DNA of 64,000 nt, taken from Parvibaculum lavamentivorans DS-1. GTDB lineage: Bacteria; Pseudomonadota; Alphaproteobacteria; Parvibaculales; Parvibaculaceae. Made by a program: the position numbers and the translations under genes. This document shows, piece by piece, positions 61,262 to 64,000 of this stretch; the stretch's first letter is position 1, and each line of letters opens with the position of its first letter. The notes beneath the pieces were generated by a model. It worked only from the letters and a program-made list of their open reading frames with translations. It had not been told where the DNA came from and searched no databases. The DNA lies in assembly GCF_000017565.1 (NCBI RefSeq), contig NC_009719.1, positions 1,550,001-1,614,000 on the forward strand, written 5' to 3'.

Positions 61262-62536
61262 TCAGGGCCGGACCTGGCCGCTACCGCGCACCAGATATTT
61301 GAAGCTTGTCAGCTGTTCGACGCCGACCGGGCCGCGCGCATGGAACTTGCCGGTTGCGATGCCGATTTCCGCTCCCATGCCGAACTCGCCTCCATCGGCG
61401 AACTGGGTCGAAGCATTGTGCAGCACGATGGCGCTGTCCACTTCCGCGAGAAATCTGTCGGCTGTCACCTGGTTGGCGGTGACGATCGCTTCCGTGTGGC
61501 TGGAGCCATATTTCGCGATATGGGAAATCGCATCCTTGACGCCCTTGACCACCCGGACGGCGATAATGCTGTCGAGATATTCGGTGTACCAGTCGTCTTC
61601 CGTTGCAGGCTTCACGCGGGGATCGGCTTTTTGTGCCGCCTCGTCGCCGCGCACCTCGCAGCCTTCCGCGATCAGTGCTGCCACCAGCGGCGCGAGATGC
61701 GTCGCCGCGCAGGCTTCATCCACCAGCAGCGTTTCAGCTGCGCCGCAAACACCGGTGCGGCGAAGCTTCGCGTTCAGCACAATGTTGCGCGCCATGTCGA
61801 GATCGGCTTCGCCATCGACATAGACATGGCAGACGCCTTCGAGATGAGCGAACACAGGCACGCGCGCTTCTTCCTGCACCCGGGCCACGAGGCTCTTGCC
61901 GCCGCGCGGTACGATCACGTCGAGATTTCCACCGAGCCCCTTCAGCATTTCACCCACCGCGCCGCGGTCGCTCGTCGGTACGAGCTGGATTGCCGCTTCC
62001 GGCAGGCCGGCCGCAATGACGCCTTCGAGGATCGAGGCGTGGATGGCCTGGCTCGAACGCATGGCGTCCGAGCCGCCGCGCAGGATCGCAGCGTTGCCGG
62101 ATTTGAGGCACAGCGCGCCGGCATCGGCGGTGACGTTGGGCCGGCTTTCATAAATGATGCCGATGACGCCCAGCGGTACACGTACACGCGAAATGTGGAG
62201 GCCGTTCGGCCGGTCCCATTCAGCCATTGTTGCGCCGACAGGATCGGGCAGGGCAGCAATCTCCTCAAGCGCGCGCGCGATCGCCTCGATGCGCTTCGTG
62301 TCGAGCGTCATGCGGTCGATCAGCGAGGGCGCGGTGCCGCTTTTCACCGCGTCGGCCACATCTTCGGCATTCGCCGCCAGAATATCGTCGATATTGGCGC
62401 GCACGGCCATGGCGGCGGCGAGCAGCGCGGCGTCCTTCTGCTTGGTCGGGGCTTGTGCGAGCAAGCGCGAGGCGCTGCGCGCTGCGACGCCGATCTCCTC
62501 CATCAGAAGAGAAACATCCTGCCTGTCAGCGTTCAT
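61262..62536 (-). CDS. proA: Glutamate-5-semialdehyde dehydrogenase
   Basis: Reduces glutamyl-5-phosphate with NADPH in proline synthesis. 424 residues from ATG 62536. [20 protein letters not shown] and ILRGGSDA near 128-156; catalytic Cys264 in [14 protein letters not shown]; the C-terminal [20 protein letters not shown]. The frame is open 25 codons upstream, but homologue lengths favour 62536. It lies 85 bp after proB. Confidence 0.97.
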   Translation of the reverse strand: MNADRQDVSLLMEEIGVAARSASRLLAQAPTKQKDAALLAAAMAVRANIDDILAANAEDVADAVKSGTAPSLIDRMTLDTKRIEAIARALEEIAALPDPVGATMAEWDRPNGLHISRVRVPLGVIGIIYESRPNVTADAGALCLKSGNAAILRGGSDAMRSSQAIHASILEGVIAAGLPEAAIQLVPTSDRGAVGEMLKGLGGNLDVIVPRGGKSLVARVQEEARVPVFAHLEGVCHVYVDGEADLDMARNIVLNAKLRRTGVCGAAETLLVDEACAATHLAPLVAALIAEGCEVRGDEAAQKADPRVKPATEDDWYTEYLDSIIAVRVVKGVKDAISHIAKYGSSHTEAIVTANQVTADRFLAEVDSAIVLHNASTQFADGGEFGMGAEIGIATGKFHARGPVGVEQLTSFKYLVRGSGQVRP

Positions 62537-62621
62537 TTTCAGGATATTCACTTGCACTACCTGTTGTTCAGAGAGCCGCCCGAGTATTTCAGGCAGGCGG
62601 AAGAGTTTCAACTTGGCTTAT

Positions 62622-63779
62622 TTAATGGGGATCGCGCTCGCGAATTTCAGCCCTTTTAAGTACCAGATCGTCGCGATGGATCATTTCCGCGCGGCCCGAA
62701 TAGCCGAGCAGTTCCTCTATTTCGTGGCTCGAATGGCCCATGATGGCCCGCGCGTCCCCGCTCGAATAGGCGCTGAGACCGCTCGCGATTTCGACGCCCG
62801 CGCCGTCGCGCACGCTGACGGCGTCGCCGCGGCCGAACTCGCCCTCGACGCCTGTTACGCCGGCGGGAAGCAAGCTTCGGCCCTGAGTGAGAGCCCGCAC
62901 CGCGCCGTCGTCGATCAAAATGGTGCCGAGCGTCTTCAGCGACCCGGATATCCAGCGCTTTCGGGCGGCCACCGGCGTCGAATGCGCGGCGAACCAGGTG
63001 CAGCGCGCGCCTTCCTCCAATGCTTTGAGGGGATGCAGGCCGCGTCCGTTCGCGATCGCCATGCGTGCGCCGGATTCGGTCGCGATGCGAGCGGCGGCAA
63101 TCTTGGTCTTCATGCCGCCCCGTGAAAATTCGCTCGCCGCATCGCCCGCCATCGCTTCGATCTCCGGCGTGATCTCGGCCACTTCGGCGAGGTGGCGCGC
63201 GCCGGGAAGATGGGGCGGGGCGGTGTAGAGCCCGTCGACATCCGACAGAAGGATCAGGCAATCGGCCGAAACCATGCTGGCGACGCGTGCCGCGAGGCGG
63301 TCATTATCGCCATAGCGGATTTCGCTCGTTGCGACCGTGTCGTTCTCATTGATGACCGGAACGGCGCGGAATTTCAGCAGTGTGGAAATCGTCGAACGCG
63401 CGTTGAGGTAGCGGCGGCGTTCTTCCGTATCTTCAAGCGTCACAAGGATCTGCGCGCAAGAGAAGCCATAGGCGGAAAGTATTTCCTGAAAGGCATGGGC
63501 AAGGCCGATCTGGCCCACGGCGGCGGCGGCCTGGCTTTCCTCCAGCTTCAGCTTGCCGGGCGGGAGCTTCAATGCGCGCCGGCCGAGCGCGATCGCGCCG
63601 GAGGAAACGATCAGCATTTCCTGTCCGCGCGATTGCATCCGCGCCACGTCTTCCACCAGTGCCTGCAGCCAGGTGCGGTTCAGCTTGCCCGTTTCGGGAT
63701 CGGTCAGCAGCGCTGAGCCGATTTTAACGACAACGCGTTGCGCGGTAGCGAGAGATGCACCCGTCGATTGAGCGCTCAT
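62622..63779 (-). CDS. proB: Glutamate 5-kinase
   Basis: First step of proline synthesis, feedback-inhibited by proline. 385 residues: kinase domain 1-260 ([68 protein letters not shown]) and a C-terminal PUA domain from ~285 ([28 protein letters not shown]). Its ATG overlaps the obgE stop by ATGA, so the genes are coupled. Confidence 0.97.
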   Translation of the reverse strand: MSAQSTGASLATAQRVVVKIGSALLTDPETGKLNRTWLQALVEDVARMQSRGQEMLIVSSGAIALGRRALKLPPGKLKLEESQAAAAVGQIGLAHAFQEILSAYGFSCAQILVTLEDTEERRRYLNARSTISTLLKFRAVPVINENDTVATSEIRYGDNDRLAARVASMVSADCLILLSDVDGLYTAPPHLPGARHLAEVAEITPEIEAMAGDAASEFSRGGMKTKIAAARIATESGARMAIANGRGLHPLKALEEGARCTWFAAHSTPVAARKRWISGSLKTLGTILIDDGAVRALTQGRSLLPAGVTGVEGEFGRGDAVSVRDGAGVEIASGLSAYSSGDARAIMGHSSHEIEELLGYSGRAEMIHRDDLVLKRAEIRERDPH

Positions 63780-64000
63780 GGTTTCCAGCCTTCTTCTTCC
63801 TCACCCGTGGCAGCTTCCGCCTTTTCCATGGCGCGCGTCTTCCAGATTTCGTCGGCGGCAAGGCGGAGCACTTCCTTCACGCCCTCGCCCGATACGCCGG
63901 AAAGCAGGCGGACCTCGCTGCCGCTCTCTTCTGCAAGAAGCGCGAGCTTTTCTTCCCGCTCTTCCTCGCTCAAGGCATCCATCTTGTTGAGGCAGAGAAT
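63776..64000 (-). CDS. obgE: GTPase ObgE/CgtA, C-terminal part (start outside window)
   Basis: Only the last ~74 residues are present. The first visible residues include the G4 motif LNKMDAL, followed by [19 protein letters not shown], which contains the G5-like S-G-V-S-G-E-G segment of Obg. The acidic tail [13 protein letters not shown] ends the protein. Obg is an essential ribosome-associated GTPase. Position before proB-proA is the usual one in this group, which supports the call. Confidence 0.88.
   Translation of the reverse strand: MLCLNKMDALSEEEREEKLALLAEESGSEVRLLSGVSGEGVKEVLRLAADEIWKTRAMEKAEAATGEEEEGWKP

Overview
The window is GC-rich, densely coding bacterial chromosome. Gene order and family choices point to an alphaproteobacterium, most likely of the Hyphomicrobiales (rhizobial) type. 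The supports are: an F1-only atpHAGDC operon downstream of priA; sucCD, sucAB and lpd in one run; sdhCDAB; a CitE-like enzyme next to mesaconyl-CoA hydratase; a PAS_5-type protein; and the obgE-proB-proA-nadD-rsfS-rlmH-gpmI-envC-ctpA-deacetylase-rppH block. A family such as Parvibaculaceae would fit, but that is inference and not proved here. No rRNA, tRNA, CRISPR array, prophage or insertion sequence was recognised.

Layout. 1-3.6 kb: 3' part of ffh, then rpsP-rimM-trmD-rplS (protein export, ribosome and tRNA maturation), closed by a strong terminator. 3.8-8.2 kb: leuC-leuD-leuB and asd (leucine and aspartate-family synthesis). 8.4-10.6 kb: an ammonium transporter fused to a histidine kinase. 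10.7-12.8 kb: a CitE-like CoA-ester lyase, a previously uncalled 55-residue glycine-zipper membrane peptide and mesaconyl-CoA hydratase (ethylmalonyl-CoA pathway type chemistry). 12.9-14 kb: a PAS protein and a hotdog thioesterase. 14.2-17.7 kb: sdhCDAB. 17.7-20.3 kb: an accessory stretch with a lipoprotein, dispersed repeats, a triple tandem terminator-like repeat, a SnoaL-like and an ABM-like gene. 20.3-22.7 kb: arsR-arsI-arsC-acr3 arsenic operon. 22.8-30.3 kb: a small acidic repeat protein, mmsA, an arylamine N-acetyltransferase, zapE, a lipoprotein, mdh and an exported metallo-beta-lactamase-fold hydrolase. 30.5-38.7 kb: sucC-sucD and sucA-sucB-lpd. 38.8-41.2 kb (minus strand): transaldolase-type aldolase, DUF484 and xerC. 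41.4-49.7 kb: priA, a methyltransferase and atpHAGDC. 49.7-53.1 kb: accessory genes (di-iron ferritin-like protein, degenerate LytM-like protein, anchored unknown). 53.3-64 kb (minus strand): the rppH-to-obgE block, read from obgE at the right edge.

How the genes work together. Central carbon metabolism dominates: mdh, sdhCDAB, sucCD and sucAB-lpd cover most of the oxidative TCA cycle from 2-oxoglutarate to oxaloacetate, and atpHAGDC makes the F1 part of ATP synthase. mmsA, the CitE-like enzyme and mesaconyl-CoA hydratase connect C4/C5 and propionyl/methylmalonyl-CoA chemistry to the cycle.

Most notable observations. (1) The sucA reading frame is open, without a stop, from an upstream Cro/CI-type helix-turn-helix domain into 2-oxoglutarate dehydrogenase E1. 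(2) The gpmI-like gene in front of envC-ctpA has kept the phosphoglycerate mutase fold but lost nearly every catalytic and metal-binding residue, so it looks like a pseudoenzyme in a cell-wall operon. (3) There is an Amt-histidine kinase fusion. (4) A 32-bp element made of three Pho-box-like 7-mers occurs in two identical copies, one just upstream of the arsenic operon. (5) A 71-bp terminator-like unit is tandemly repeated three times.
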